Shown here: one piece after another, positions 52,631 to 61,742 of the stretch
Layout: each line of letters starts with the position of its first letter
Numbering within the stretch: the stretch's first letter is position 1
Origin: Chrysomallon squamiferum
Lineage: Eukaryota > Mollusca > Gastropoda > Neomphalida > Peltospiridae
DNA: 64,000 nucleotides
NCBI GenBank assembly: GCA_012295275.1
Contig: CM022669.1
Coordinates: 18,611,091 to 18,675,090, forward strand
Direction of reading: 5' to 3'
Made by a program: the position numbers and the translations under genes
Notes under the pieces: model-generated
Seen by the model: only the letters and a program-made list of their open reading frames with translations
Told to the model about the DNA's origin: nothing
The model's database searches: none

Positions 52631-53144
52631 TTTGTTAAAATATTCATCTCTTAAATTCAGAAACTACCGTTTTTGTAAAGAATTATTACCACCTATTTCT
52701 ATGAATTATAACTAGCTTTGTTTCTAAGAACTATTACTATCTATATTACTAACAACCTATCTTAGATCTGTTACTAGCTACAGTTACAAAAATTGTAACC
52801 AGCTGTATTTATGAGAACAATCACTACCTGAATTTCTAAACTGTATTTCTAAGAACTATTACTACCTATATTCTAAGAGTTATAACAAACAATATTTCTA
52901 TGAACTATCACTACCTATGAGTTATAACTGACTGTATTTCTATGAACTATTACTTCGTATATTTCTAAAAACTATTACTAATCTAACTCTACTCCTGTGT
53001 TACTGTTTCAGACTGTATGTACAAAGAACCCGCTACTTGGATGCACCCCAGCATCTCACAGAACCACCCGACATCAGCGAATACTCATCATCATCGGCGG
53101 CGTCCTTAGTGTCTGACAGAACGAGGTCGTCTATACGATTATAA
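4567..53144 (+). CDS. MNNL-domain single-pass membrane protein with giant Thr/Lys-rich stalk (Notch-ligand-like, lacks DSL/EGF)
   Basis: Six coding exons join with correct GT/AG sites and matching phases: 4567-4617, 25842-26011, 38805-38928, 40257-40414, 41445-48413 and 53012-53144, about 7.6 kb or roughly 2,500 residues. The order is a signal peptide, an N-terminal domain of about 180 residues, a stalk of about 2,150 residues rich in Thr, Ser, Lys, Pro and Arg, a juxtamembrane region, one transmembrane helix and a tail of about 48 residues. The N-terminal domain shows the MNNL pattern of Delta/Jagged: a GVLTVRLLNFKNPKGR strand followed by a CC...C...CDY cysteine cluster, then a WPET-hydrophobic-YDYDD segment. 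In that family this domain is a C2-like fold that contributes to Notch and lipid binding. No DSL or EGF repeats follow. The role is therefore unproven; cell-surface adhesion or Notch-pathway modulation is only inference. Exon 5 needs about ten frame corrections, so the exact protein cannot be read from this sequence. It could also be a degenerating gene. Confidence 0.75.
4709..4757. repeat. 12-bp tandem repeat just inside intron 1
   Basis: Four near-perfect copies of ACGGACGCACTT begin about 90 bp after the exon 1 donor. It is CpG-rich in otherwise AT-rich DNA. Confidence 0.8.
8081..8122. repeat. (TC)n microsatellite
   Basis: Pure dinucleotide run. Confidence 0.95.
10739..11047. repeat. (TTG/TTA)n degenerate tract
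   Basis: About 310 bp of trinucleotide repeats; it reads as poly-Asn on the minus strand. Not coding. Confidence 0.9.
16613..16677. repeat. (TC)n microsatellite
   Basis: Pure 65-bp run. Confidence 0.95.
17222..17271. repeat. (ATT)n microsatellite
   Basis: Pure trinucleotide run, followed by 200 bp of A-rich DNA. Confidence 0.95.
19500..19541. repeat. (AAT)n microsatellite
   Basis: Pure run. Confidence 0.95.
19803..19980. repeat. Three 39-bp tandem units followed by an inverted core copy
   Basis: Three units of 39 bp (GTTGATATTCAACACACAAC and flanks; phase points 19819, 19858, 19897) are nearly identical. The motif CCAGGAAATCGAT inside the units recurs inverted as ATCGATTTCCTGG at 19968-19980. 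The units also hold the palindrome-like GTTGATATTCAAC. The origin is unknown, possibly a small foldback element. Confidence 0.8.
21640..21690. repeat. (AAT)n microsatellite
   Basis: Pure run. Confidence 0.95.
22152..22214. repeat. (AAT)n microsatellite
   Basis: Pure run; a second short AAT block follows at 22360-22390. Confidence 0.95.
23355..23480. repeat. (ACA/ACT)n tract
   Basis: Trinucleotide array that reads as poly-Thr. Confidence 0.9.
23782..23850. repeat. (GA)n microsatellite
   Basis: Pure 69-bp polypurine run. Confidence 0.95.
25110..25184. repeat. (GT)n microsatellite
   Basis: Alternating GT run preceded by a GCGCGCG stretch. Confidence 0.95.
25842..26011 (+). CDS. MNNL gene exon 2: first half of the MNNL domain
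   Basis: The exon follows a strong polypyrimidine tract and CAG at 25841, and ends AAG|GTAGGT at 26011 in phase 2. It encodes FESCESRGVLTVRLLNFKNP and then KGRTYDGSCCDQ..., closing with a Cys-x3-Cys-Asp-Tyr segment and a hydrophobic MRLIVSGLG strand. The Gly-Val-hydrophobic-strand start, the Asn/Lys-Pro-x-Gly turn, the CC pair and the later C-x3-CD-Y are the hallmark pattern of the MNNL domain in Delta and Jagged proteins. CpG content and codon regularity stand out against the AT-rich intron. Confidence 0.85.
26171..26540. repeat. Degenerate minisatellite of about 78 bp, five units
   Basis: Each unit begins near AATGGAACAGAGAT and ends near AAATATATTTAATATT, with insertions and substitutions between copies. 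It lies 160 bp after the exon 2 donor. It is old and non-coding. Confidence 0.65.
26716..26812. repeat. (TCTG)n(TCTA)n microsatellite
   Basis: Nearly pure tetranucleotide run. Confidence 0.95.
29412..29502. repeat. (AATG/AACG)n microsatellite
   Basis: Tetranucleotide run switching between AATG and AACG. Confidence 0.9.
30049..30113. repeat. (GT)n microsatellite
   Basis: Pure run; it reads as Thr-His on the minus strand. Confidence 0.95.
31443..31497. repeat. (AAT)n microsatellite
   Basis: Pure run followed by a GTT/GAT-rich stretch. Confidence 0.95.
34295..34354. repeat. (TC)n microsatellite
   Basis: Nearly pure run 400 bp before the long inverted repeat. Confidence 0.95.
34757..35641. 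repeat. Long inverted repeat: two 179-bp arms around a 527-bp spacer
   Basis: Arm 1 (34757-34935) reappears as its reverse complement in arm 2 (35463-35641) with only a handful of mismatches. The outer ends begin CTTTTATATTGTAC and end GTACAATATAAAAG. The spacer has poly-A/GAAA stretches and no coding sequence. No clear target-site duplication flanks it, and no transposase is present. It could be a non-autonomous foldback/MITE-type element or a local inverted duplication. In the intron 2 transcript it would fold into a long hairpin. Confidence 0.85.
38805..38928 (+). CDS. MNNL gene exon 3: middle of the MNNL domain
   Basis: The acceptor is TGCTGTTTTACAG ending at 38804. The first base completes an Arg codon with the AG left by exon 2. 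The donor is ACG|GTAAGT at 38929, phase 0. It encodes 41 full codons, starting ANDHVFLFHRPLKYDS and ending VLTVLFDQWPET. The F-x-F-x-x-WP pattern before the next beta strand corresponds to the late part of the MNNL C2-like fold. Confidence 0.85.
38929..40256 (+). other. Intron 3 of the MNNL gene
   Basis: It is a phase-0 intron of 1.3 kb from GTAAGT to TTGTACAG. It contains (AAAT)n at 39310-39365 and three long poly-A runs between 39374 and 39574. No other feature was seen. Confidence 0.8.
39374..39574. repeat. Poly-A rich block
   Basis: Three runs of 25-29 A separated by A-rich sequence in intron 3. Confidence 0.9.
40257..40414 (+). CDS. MNNL gene exon 4: end of the MNNL domain
   Basis: The acceptor is TTATTGTACAG ending at 40256 and the donor is CT|GTAAGT at 40415, phase 2. 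It encodes 52 codons beginning GHVKMNVFFYDYDDFDHTTL, then a more polar segment ending RQEDKT. The alternating hydrophobic strand followed by an acidic Tyr-Asp-Tyr-Asp-Asp loop corresponds to the L-x-I-x-A-x-D strand after the WP motif in Notch ligands. The acidic loop could bind calcium, as C2 loops do; that is inference. Confidence 0.85.
40600..40653. repeat. (GTAT)n microsatellite
   Basis: Pure tetranucleotide run in intron 4. Confidence 0.95.
41195..41413. repeat. (GAT)n-rich tract before exon 5
   Basis: GAT/GAC-rich array ending about 30 bp before the exon 5 acceptor. Confidence 0.85.
41445..48413 (+). CDS. MNNL gene exon 5: end of the N-terminal domain, giant Thr/Ser/Lys-rich stalk, juxtamembrane and transmembrane segment (frame-disrupted)
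   Basis: The acceptor TAATTCCAG ends at 41444. The first base completes a Leu codon, giving LKFEWSVECYTEDDC, the region where the DSL domain would start in Delta/Jagged; the DSL itself is missing. The rest is low-complexity, Thr/Ser/Lys/Arg/Pro-rich sequence with almost no cysteine, as in heavily O-glycosylated stalks but unusually cationic. Internal repeats lie at 44746-45182 (31-residue units) and 46560-46679 (8-residue units). Before the membrane comes a normal-complexity segment (48130-48327) with an Asn-Val-Ser sequon, then the membrane helix. The donor is AAAG|GTCAGT at 48414, phase 2. The reading frame changes near 42045, 42833, 44850, 45545, 45920, 46303, 47240, 47490, 48035 and 48130. 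Composition continues across each change, so this is one exon with indels, not separate genes. Confidence 0.75.
44746..45182 (+). repeat. 31-residue tandem repeats in the stalk
   Basis: About four and a half units begin at 44746, 44839, 44934, 45027 and 45117. The pattern is H-T-x-x-Y/F-T-R-R-T, then a Ser/Phe-Arg-Arg/Gly-Arg stretch, then Thr/Pro-rich sequence ending LP. Unit 2 is 95 bp rather than 93 because of an extra TA in a TATATA run at about 44848-44853, and that is what breaks the frame there. The last units diverge. Confidence 0.85.
46560..46679 (+). repeat. 8-residue (24-bp) tandem repeat in the stalk
   Basis: Five in-frame units of the form T-K/R-S/A-Y-x-x-M-S run without a break, and two of the central units are identical in protein (TRSYNQMS). 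Regularly spaced tyrosines with Thr/Ser between them suggest an elongated, possibly glycosylated or cross-linkable segment; that use is inference. Confidence 0.85.
48328..48402 (+). other. Transmembrane helix of the MNNL protein
   Basis: About 24 mostly hydrophobic residues (YWPAILGLTIGTVFLV and on to VAC) follow a basic and polar juxtamembrane segment, and are followed by Arg residues (CRAQR) at the start of the tail. With the N-terminal signal peptide this gives a type I topology, stalk outside and short tail inside. The helix lies just before the exon 5 donor. Confidence 0.85.
48757..48812. repeat. (AAT)n microsatellite
   Basis: Pure run in intron 5. Confidence 0.95.
49146..49234. repeat. 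(TC)n microsatellite
   Basis: Pure 89-bp run. Confidence 0.95.
51190..51600. repeat. AAAAT/AAAT-rich block with a 39-bp poly-A
   Basis: Pentanucleotide and tetranucleotide A-rich repeats flank poly-A at about 51457-51495. The minus-strand ORF over it is an artefact. Confidence 0.85.
52596..52627. repeat. Poly-T run
   Basis: 32 T in a row. Confidence 0.95.
52660..52985. repeat. Degenerate repeat before the exon 6 acceptor
   Basis: Imperfect units of about 30 bp share TATTTCTAAGAACTATTACT. The array ends just upstream of the exon 6 polypyrimidine tract. Confidence 0.6.
53012..53144 (+). CDS. MNNL gene exon 6: cytoplasmic tail and stop
   Basis: The first base completes an Arg codon from exon 5. 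The exon then encodes 43 residues starting LYVQRTRYLDAPQHLTEPP, continuing through a Ser-rich stretch (SEYSSSSAASLVSD) and ending RTRSSIRL before TAA at 53142-53144. The last three residues, Ile-Arg-Leu, fit a class II PDZ-binding C-terminus (hydrophobic-x-hydrophobic). Several Delta/Jagged proteins also end in PDZ ligands, but the match here is short and could be chance. Confidence 0.75.
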
Positions 53145-53179
53145 CACAAAGAGAGGGTATTTATGTAACAACAAAATTA

Positions 53180-53460
53180 CTCATTTGTGTGAAAATTTGT
53201 GATTTGTTTGTGTGAAAAAAAAAATTCATGGTCTTGACCCGTTCATGATAATATTTATCGATTTTAAAATCGCGATTCATTGGTGTGTATGTGTGAAAAA
53301 TTTCGTGATTTATTTTGCTGGTGTGAAAAATCATGATTGTTTAAAAGTGGGAAAGCAGTGATTCAATTGCAGAATGGGAAAGCAGTGATTCGTTTGCGAA
53401 TGGGAAAACCACGATTCATTTGCTAGTGAGAATAATGGCAGTTGATTTGCTAGAGTGATA
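53180..53460 (+). repeat. Degenerate 25-27-bp repeats in the MNNL 3'UTR
   Basis: Several imperfect copies share the core TGGGAAAGCAGTGATTCRTTTGC or TGTGAAAAATCGTGATT. The clearest adjacent copies lie between 53340 and 53430. They are diverged, which suggests an old tandem expansion. Confidence 0.6.
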
Positions 53461-54570
53461 AATTATTTTCACAAAATTAAGATTTTAATCACGAATGATC
53501 TATTAATCACAGTGAAATCATCATCATACATTCAACAGTGTGGAAAATTCACCATATTCATCAACGATGAATTTGTTTTGCCAATCTGAAAAATAATGGT
53601 TTCTTGGCTAGTATTAAAATTGTCGTATTTTATTTTGCCCTTTCGACAATTTTTGTTTCCGTAACGGAGGTAGGAATCAGGAAAATGGTGAGATTCATCA
53701 TTTTATTGGTTTTCGCCGAAAATAATCTGCATTTCGAAAACGAGTTGGCTTTTCTTTGAAAAGAAAAATGATCGATTCGTTAACGGCTTGTTTGGTAATA
53801 ATGTGTGCTTGCTCGATTTGTGAAGCTAAATCGACCATCGAAAATGAATGATTAATCGTGAATGAAAAATAGGTCGCGATAGAATATCCGATTCGAAAAT
53901 ATCCGATTTGTACCAACAAATAATTACAAGTTATGATTCGTCGATGGAGGTAATACTTCATGAATTACTGACCAAAATGACATTTCCTGAATATTGTGAC
54001 ATTTCATGGTGTTAGAGCCTCTGCTGTGTTCATTCGATTCCTTGGCTGATGTCACAATTTGTTACTACGATCGTGATTATGACGTCATTAATAGATGTTT
54101 TCTTCTTGGTTCGACAGAAAGAAGAGTTACAAAAGATGATTGATGTAGTTGAGAAACACTGAAAAATATTTTATTGGTTCTTTTTTTATTATTATTATTT
54201 TTTTTGCTGTTTCTTAGGTTGTTTTAAAGAATTTACGTATAAACGTTTTGAGTGAAGAAAGGTTTGCGAGATCAGCTAACTAATGTTAATGATTAAAGTA
54301 TGGGTAATTGTATAAATACTCATGCGGTTGCGTGTGCGTGTGCGTGTGCGTAGGTATGTTAGTGTCTGTGCGTGCAAGGAAAACGTTGCTGACAAGTTGG
54401 TTCGAGTGTGAACGAAATATCAAATCCCAGATTTCATAATGCGCTTCACCAGACATCTGTTTTGCCTTATGCATATTTATTTTATTTTGCCTTAAGCATA
54501 TTCATCTATTTTCAATTAAATGAGTATTCGTTAATGCTGCCTCTGCATTATCATACGCACAGGTTTCAAG

Positions 54571-54576
54571 AATAAA
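54571..54576 (+). terminator. Candidate polyadenylation signal AATAAA
   Basis: This is the first AATAAA downstream of the MNNL stop codon. AATAAA is common by chance in such AT-rich DNA, so the call is weak. Confidence 0.35.
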
Positions 54577-54823
54577 GAAACATTCAGCTAATTAAACAGC
54601 AAAAATAATTTTTTAAACTATCAAAGCAAGCATCTTTATTTTGAGAAATATCTCTTGGTTTTAAAAATTTATATTAAAAGTATGCGTCAATAATATTAAC
54701 AAAATTCATTTGCTCAACGTATTTTGCTCATGTCTCTCCGTTTTCGTAAACATTTTTTTTTTATCTTTAACATTTTTTTTTTTTTTTTTTTTAATTTGAC
54801 TTTTCTTTAGTATGGATAGCAGC

Positions 54824-54824
<1 letters not shown>

Positions 54825-54890
<66 letters not shown>
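54825..54890. repeat. (ATT)n microsatellite
   Basis: Pure run. Confidence 0.95.
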
Positions 54891-54892
<2 letters not shown>

Positions 54893-55952
54893 CTGTATTG
54901 CATTTAAAAAATCCTTTAGTTAAATATCTTCAAATATTAACATATATTAATATTGATGTATCAATATCATACGTTTCAACACACAATAAACGTTACAGCG
55001 ATAAGATCAAGCATGTCCATTCGTGCAGTTTTCCCATTCCAACCATATGTTTCAAATGACTGCAGCATGTTTGGACAGTTCTTGCTATGAAGACAATATC
55101 ACTTGGTTTTCTATGGTTCTTCCAAGACCCGGGCTTATATTTTGTTTGTGAAATGAATATCCATGAAAGACACAGGACAAAAAATCAAATATCTGATAAA
55201 TACCATACTTGTATACTGAAGATTTTATTCTCTCGTTCATCTGACGTAATATTACTATCACATTATGAATATTCATGTACATTATGTAAATGATATGTAG
55301 ATAAGTATACATACGGTGATGCATATTTTGAATTTTTGCGTGCTTACGGTACTCAGTTATTTTTCAGTTTATATTTATCAGTATCAGTGGTTTCATAAAA
55401 TGTATTTGCTGAAGTATCATAATGATATTGTATATTTTATAAAAATTACAGTTATAAAGAAAATAGGTTTCATTGTAATTATTAATATCGTTCTTAAGCT
55501 GTGTGCTCTTACATAGTTTTTAGAATAGTTTACAATACGTACATAAACATATATTTGTATGTGGATCTCAGATAGGTGCAGATACTAGTTCATTTATACT
55601 ATACGCTTGCAACAGAGGTGACCCGATTTTCTGGATTTTCCAGTTTTCTGGAACAAGGCTTAATATGTACTCAGAATATATAATAAACGATGAAAAATAA
55701 AGAACGAAGCTGTATAAATTAACACATTTCTAAAGCCTATTTTCTGATAATTCCAGTTTTCTGGCAGCCGGATAAATTACCTGGTACCAGTATAATTTTA
55801 CAAAGTTTGTTTATATTTCATACATAAAATTATAGGCTTTTCAAAAAAGATATATAATCTAAGTTTTGTTATAAATGAATAATTAAATAAATCACCCGAA
55901 GTTTGAATTAAGGGTATATATAGAAATTACCAATTATGTAATTGCTTCTTGA

Positions 55953-56075
<123 letters not shown>

Positions 56076-56107
56076 GGTTTAACAAAAAAACTATAATTTA
56101 ATTAAAT

Positions 56108-56126
56108 AAATAAATACATCAATACA

Positions 56127-56161
<35 letters not shown>

Positions 56162-56182
56162 ATTAATTAATTAATTAATTAA
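56108..56182. repeat. (AAAT)n(TTAA)n tract
   Basis: Compound tetranucleotide run. Confidence 0.9.
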
Positions 56183-57247
56183 TACTGTAATGGTCGGTTA
56201 TAGAAAATTCATATTATTGTGTTGAGTGCTTTACGTTTTCTTGTCTTCTGCTTGTGTGTGTATGTTTGTACCTTTGTATATATATAACTGATGTATAAAT
56301 ATATTTAAAATATTATATGTGTATTAAAACATGCTTTGACATACGTGTGAAGGATGAAAATGTTTTCCATGTAAGAGGTAAAACAAAGCAAAACAAAATA
56401 AATAAATAAAACAAAATTCCTGTGGGAGAAAAAAATAAAAATAAAACTAATGATAACATGCAAAAAATCAAAAGCAGTACAGAAAGGATTAATGCATTCT
56501 TAAAAGAAAATGCGAGGATGACTTCATGGGAAACATTTTCGTTTATAAATATTTCACACTTTGTCTCTCCATGTAATATTTGAAATAAAGCTTATGTTGC
56601 TTATAAAACTAAGTTGTTTTGTTTTTATTGCTGCTACTATCACCAGTACTGCTGCTGCTACTGCTATTACTATTGCTAATAGTACTACTAGTACTGCTAC
56701 TAGTACTACTATTACTATTACTACTACATTTTATCTTGAAATTATACTGACGATATGGCGGTAGACCCTTTGAAAAAATTTTGATATCGTTCCAAATAAC
56801 ACTAATAATTTTGAATAATATTTTAACATGAATTTAAATGATTACTTAATTAAGCATCCTTGGACATAACTGTCCTTACCTGTTGTAGTCGTTTGCCATT
56901 GATAAAGTATATCAAAGAAGAAAACTGTAAACTCCTGAAAAAATATATTCGACGCATTTTGTTGCATGGTTAATTAGCCCAGTAAATGAACCCTTTTGGT
57001 ATTACGTCATAATGCTGTGTGACCTTTAACCTTTGGCAGAAAACGAGAATTTCTCATTTTAACGATTCATTACGGGTTTCTTGATTAATTAAAGATATAT
57101 AATGTGTGATATGTTTTATTTCAATACATCTTTTTTAACAATAGCGTAGTAGCCAAGACGTGCGTGTGTGTGTGTGTGTGTGAAATTAAACACAAACAAA
57201 ATATATAATAATAATAAAAATAAATTAAAATTAATAATAATAATTAC

Positions 57248-57289
<42 letters not shown>

Positions 57290-57807
57290 TAATAATAATT
57301 TTTCTTCTTTTATTTTTTTTTAAATCTACCATTACAAACAAAACTGAGATGAAAGGTTTGTCTCCAGATTCTAAGAAATATTCAAACAAAAGGCTGGAAA
57401 GTTATTAAAAAAACAAAAAACGTTAAAAATATAAATAATATTTATTATGAGTACAGACAAATGAGGTCATTGTAAATGATACAGACAACACTGGATGCCT
57501 TAAGAATGCAATTATGAATAAATAAATAAATAAAAATAACACTAAAGGTGGCATTAAAAAAACATACAGAGATGAGTTTGTTTGAGACAGCCCATGAATA
57601 ATTTTATTTTAGAGTAACTATTTTTTATTTATTTATTTATTTATTTATTTATTAATTTTCCCTTTAACTACAAGTTATAGATAATCAAAATGTATGCAAA
57701 ATACTTTAAATACTACAAACAGAATTTTTTTTTTAAATATTACATTTTTCTATATGTTCGTCTGAAATAAGGGGGAACATCTCTTTGTTAATAAATTGTT
57801 AAAAAGT

Positions 57808-57813
<6 letters not shown>

Positions 57814-57851
<38 letters not shown>
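57814..57851. repeat. Poly-A run
   Basis: 38 A in a row on the plus strand, which is T-rich for the convergent IQCB1 gene. Confidence 0.95.
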
Positions 57852-57853
<2 letters not shown>

Positions 57854-57936
57854 TGGTAGTGAAATACTCATATTCATTTTACTTATAATGTCAATGTAAC
57901 AAAATAAATAAATAAATAAATAAATTAATAAATAAT

Positions 57937-57942
57937 TTTAAT
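57937..57942 (-). terminator. Possible IQCB1 polyadenylation signal (ATTAAA on the minus strand)
   Basis: It is an ATTAAA variant about 150 nt after the IQCB1 stop codon. It lies in AAAT-rich sequence and may be chance. Confidence 0.25.
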
Positions 57943-58090
57943 AAAATAATAATCAAAAAACAAAACAAACAAAAAACAAAAACATTGATATATTTCATCA
58001 TCATTGATATCTTCAGAATAAATTCATTTTATCTCTTAGTGTTTAAATATCACAGTAGTTTTGATTGTTTGATGAGTTTTCTAGAGAAAT

Positions 58091-58290
58091 CTAAAACTGC
58101 ATCATTTCAAACTCGTCCTGCATGGCTTCCACCGCGTCCTCGTCTTCTTCGTCCAGACGTTTCCACCAGGGAAGACTCAGTCTGTGTAGAGTTTCTTTGT
58201 GGTTAATCTTTGCCTTGACCATGACGGGGACTGAGCGACTGGAGTACATGTACACGTCATCTTGTTTGACTTCTTTCAGACTGGGTGCCA
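58091..58290 (-). CDS. IQCB1: IQCB1 last coding exon
   Basis: The acceptor is CTGTTTCAG, followed by two bases completing a Leu codon and then APSLKEVKQDD. The SRSVPV-MVKAK...LPWWKRLDEEDED block is conserved in IQCB1. The stop TAG lies at 58091-58093 on the plus coordinates, after an acidic end (DEFEMMQF). Confidence 0.93.
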
Positions 58291-59732
58291 CTGAAACAGT
58301 TACTTGAATTATGGACTGAACCGAATATGAAGTGATTTTAATTTGGGATAAACTAAATTTAAATAATTTAACATTGGGGTGAATTTAAATTTAAATAATT
58401 TTTATTTGGGGTGAACTGAAATTAAATAATTTTCTGTTCATGTGGACTAAAATTAAATCATTCTGTTACATAGTTAAATAGTGATGCAGTTTAAAATAAA
58501 TAAATTTATAATGTTGTAATTGGAAAGTTAGGTATAATACAAATAATTTATTTCAGTTTTGGATGAATGAAACTTTTAACTAACAAAGTGGAAATATTCA
58601 AATGAAACTGGAGACACATATTAGAATTATATTATTTAAAAATTCTACACAAATAAAAACGTGAACACCCCCCACCTAAAAAAACAAAAAACCCAACAGA
58701 AACAAACAACAACATGCAACTGTAATTATTTTACTTAAGGATAAACCAAAATGAAATATTTATTTTAACTTAGTATGAACCAAACAGAAATAAATTATTT
58801 TAACTCTGAATACACCAAACTGAAATATCAGACTGGCCAAAATGGATGCATGTAAATATTAAAGATAATCACATTCAAATAATTATTTTAATTTTCGGAT
58901 GAAACAAAGTGAACAGCTGATGCTACTGAATAAAATAAATTACATTATCTAATAATTTTGATTCTAGAGCAGATTTCATTTATGATTTAATTATCATATT
59001 CACTACTCTTGTAGCTTTATCTCATGTGTGACAATATTCTGCACACATTGTAATTCACAGATCTCTAGTTGTAGAATACTGAACAGATGTCTTACGGAGA
59101 ATTAACTGTGAATCTGTTTCAAGTCTGGCAAGCAGAGCATCGCGATGGACTTGTGACTTTCTGTTTGACTTGACAGTGACGTAGTGTTTGTGTAACATTT
59201 CAGCGGCTTTCTTGTGTATTTCCTCCACCTCCTCTCTAGTCTTCCTTGTAGTCTGATAAATAAATAAATAAATAAATACAGAAAGAAAGAAAGAAAGAAA
59301 GTAAGTGAATAAATACAAAATTAAGAAAGATTGAAAAATAAAATAAAAATACAGCAGATATGTAAATAAACAGAAAAATAAATATATAAATAAGGTAAGT
59401 ATCTAACTAAATAAATACATAATAAAAAAATAATAATAAAAAAAATAAACAACAAATGTGTAAGTAAATAAATATAAAAATAAGGAACCAAGTAAATAAA
59501 TACATAAAAAATAAAAAAAATAAATAAATAGATTAGTAAGTAAATAATGAAATAAATACACAATGTACAAAAGAAAGAGATAAATAAAAAAATAAAAAAA
59601 TAAATAAGTATATAAAGGAATAAAGTAAATTGTAGGAATTACTTAAATAAATAAACAAATATATTGTAGAAATTTTTTAAAAAGTAAACAATAAAATCAA
59701 TTTTATTTATTTCTGTTCAATATTGTCATCTT

Positions 59733-59803
<71 letters not shown>

Positions 59804-61275
59804 TTTAACAGCAACAACAACAACAATGATGACAAATAAAAATATATGAAACAGCTATTTAAAACTCACTGGATACATTTCACGATATTCTTCAATTTGT
59901 TTGTGAAGTTCAACACGTCTTTCGTCTGTCAGTCCTGGAGGTTTTAGTGACACTGGAACATCTTCCTTTCTTTTGTTAATTCTCTCCAACCACAGGCGAA
60001 CCTGGACAAAACAACAATAATTTAATACCAATTAAATGATTAACAAAATGAAAATATTAGTAAATGGTTGGAAATTAAAATAAACGATATTTATCTAAAA
60101 AGTGAATTTAAAATAATATTAGTTGAAAAATAAAATAAAAATTTAAGAGGACTGTCTCGTTAACATTTTGGTAATTAATTTAGTTTATTTTTATAAATAT
60201 TGTAAAGAAATTTTTTAGAATAAAACATTACAATGTTATTAATGGCAATTGTTTTTCATATTAAATTATTATTTTATCAATTTGATCAGTTGGTTTAAGG
60301 TTTGGATAAAGTTATCTCCCTTGGGTTGTCAGTACCATAAAGATTTTCTTTCTGATTAGACAGAATAACCAAACTACTAAAGTAAACAAATAAAATTAAA
60401 AAAAGTTTAATATTTAAAAAAGGGGAAAAAATAAAATAAATCCATAATTAATTAAAACAAAACACAAAATAAAGCATAAAATAAAATAAAATAAAATAAA
60501 AATACACATACATGTCTTTGAATTTTAATGGCTGCTTTAACTTGTCTGGCCAGTTCCTGCCTAGCAGGAAGTAGATGGCGCTCCTTGTGACCTCGCCAAA
60601 TTTTCTGTATTTTCACAATGGCTACAGCTTTTTCTTTTTCCAGGTATCTTTCTACCTGATCTGTGAAATAAAGAAAAATAAAAAAATAAAAATAAAAATA
60701 AAAATAAAAAAAGTATTAGAAAATTAATAAAGAAAAATAAAAAAATAAATAAATTTATAAAATAAAATAGCAGATATTTGGATTGAAACTAGCAGTCTTT
60801 TTAACATGACAGAACACTATAAAATGCAACACTGCAAAATATATTTTACAGTACAAAGAAAGATATTAAACTCATAATTTAAAATACGAAAACTCTGCAT
60901 ATTAAAAATAAAACAAAATTTTCATCTCACCGGCTGGCATGATTTCCAACATGTACAGTTTCTTCTGTGTGAACTCTCGCATAATCCGTTGTCTGTTCAT
61001 CTTTAGTCTGTAGTGTAAGTCTGCCTCTGCCTTAGACTGCTCTCTTGTTCTTTCTAAAATGTCTTTCTTCAGTCTACAGAAAACAGAGGTTCGAGTGAAT
61101 GAATCAGTAATGAACATTTTTGGGGCTAAAACTATAATATTTTATAAAGATATTTTTTTTTTTTTGTTAAAAATTACAAATTAAATAAAATAATAAATTG
61201 TAGATATAAAGAATTTTTTTTTTTATTTGTTGCATATAATAAACAAACAAACAAACAAACAAACAAACAAACAAA

Positions 61276-61318
<43 letters not shown>

Positions 61319-61681
61319 AATGGATGATAAATAAAACTGACCTGTAACTTTTTTGGAATTTAGCAAATGCTTTGTTAGCTTTTTGTAGTTTTCTCCTAGT
61401 GCTAACTCCTTTCCATACTGCTTGAATTAATGCTGCAGCCTGATGATATTTCTGAATATATATAAAAATAATAATAATAATGATGATGATGATGATATAA
61501 TCGTCATCATCATTATCATCATCACAACACTGACAATAGCAATGTTGTTATAACTATTATGAAATAAACTTAATAAATAATTAATGTTCAACAGTATAAG
61601 GATGAAAAGACAGGTTACTGTTTGTAACATTAGCTTAATATGTGTTTTTGTAATAAAAAAATAAAATAAAAAATAAATAAA

Positions 61682-61742
<61 letters not shown>

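Larger units (their letters stand above)
48414..53011 (+). other. Intron 5 of the MNNL gene (4.6 kb)
   Basis: It is a phase-2 intron from GTCAGT to TTACTGTTTCAG. It is rich in microsatellites: (AAT)n at 48757-48812, (TC)n at 49146-49234, AGT-rich at 50090-50300, AAAT/AAAAT-rich at 50770-50940 and 51190-51600, and poly-A/T runs. A degenerate minisatellite at 52660-52985 adjoins the acceptor. If the intron were retained, the frame would run to a stop at 48514-48516 and give a different tail. Confidence 0.75.
53145..54600 (+). other. Putative 3'UTR of the MNNL gene
   Basis: Sequence after the stop is less microsatellite-rich than the introns and contains degenerate repeats of about 26 bp (53180-53460). 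The first AATAAA that I see is at 54571, which gives a 3'UTR of about 1.4 kb. The extent is inferred from this signal only. Confidence 0.45.
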
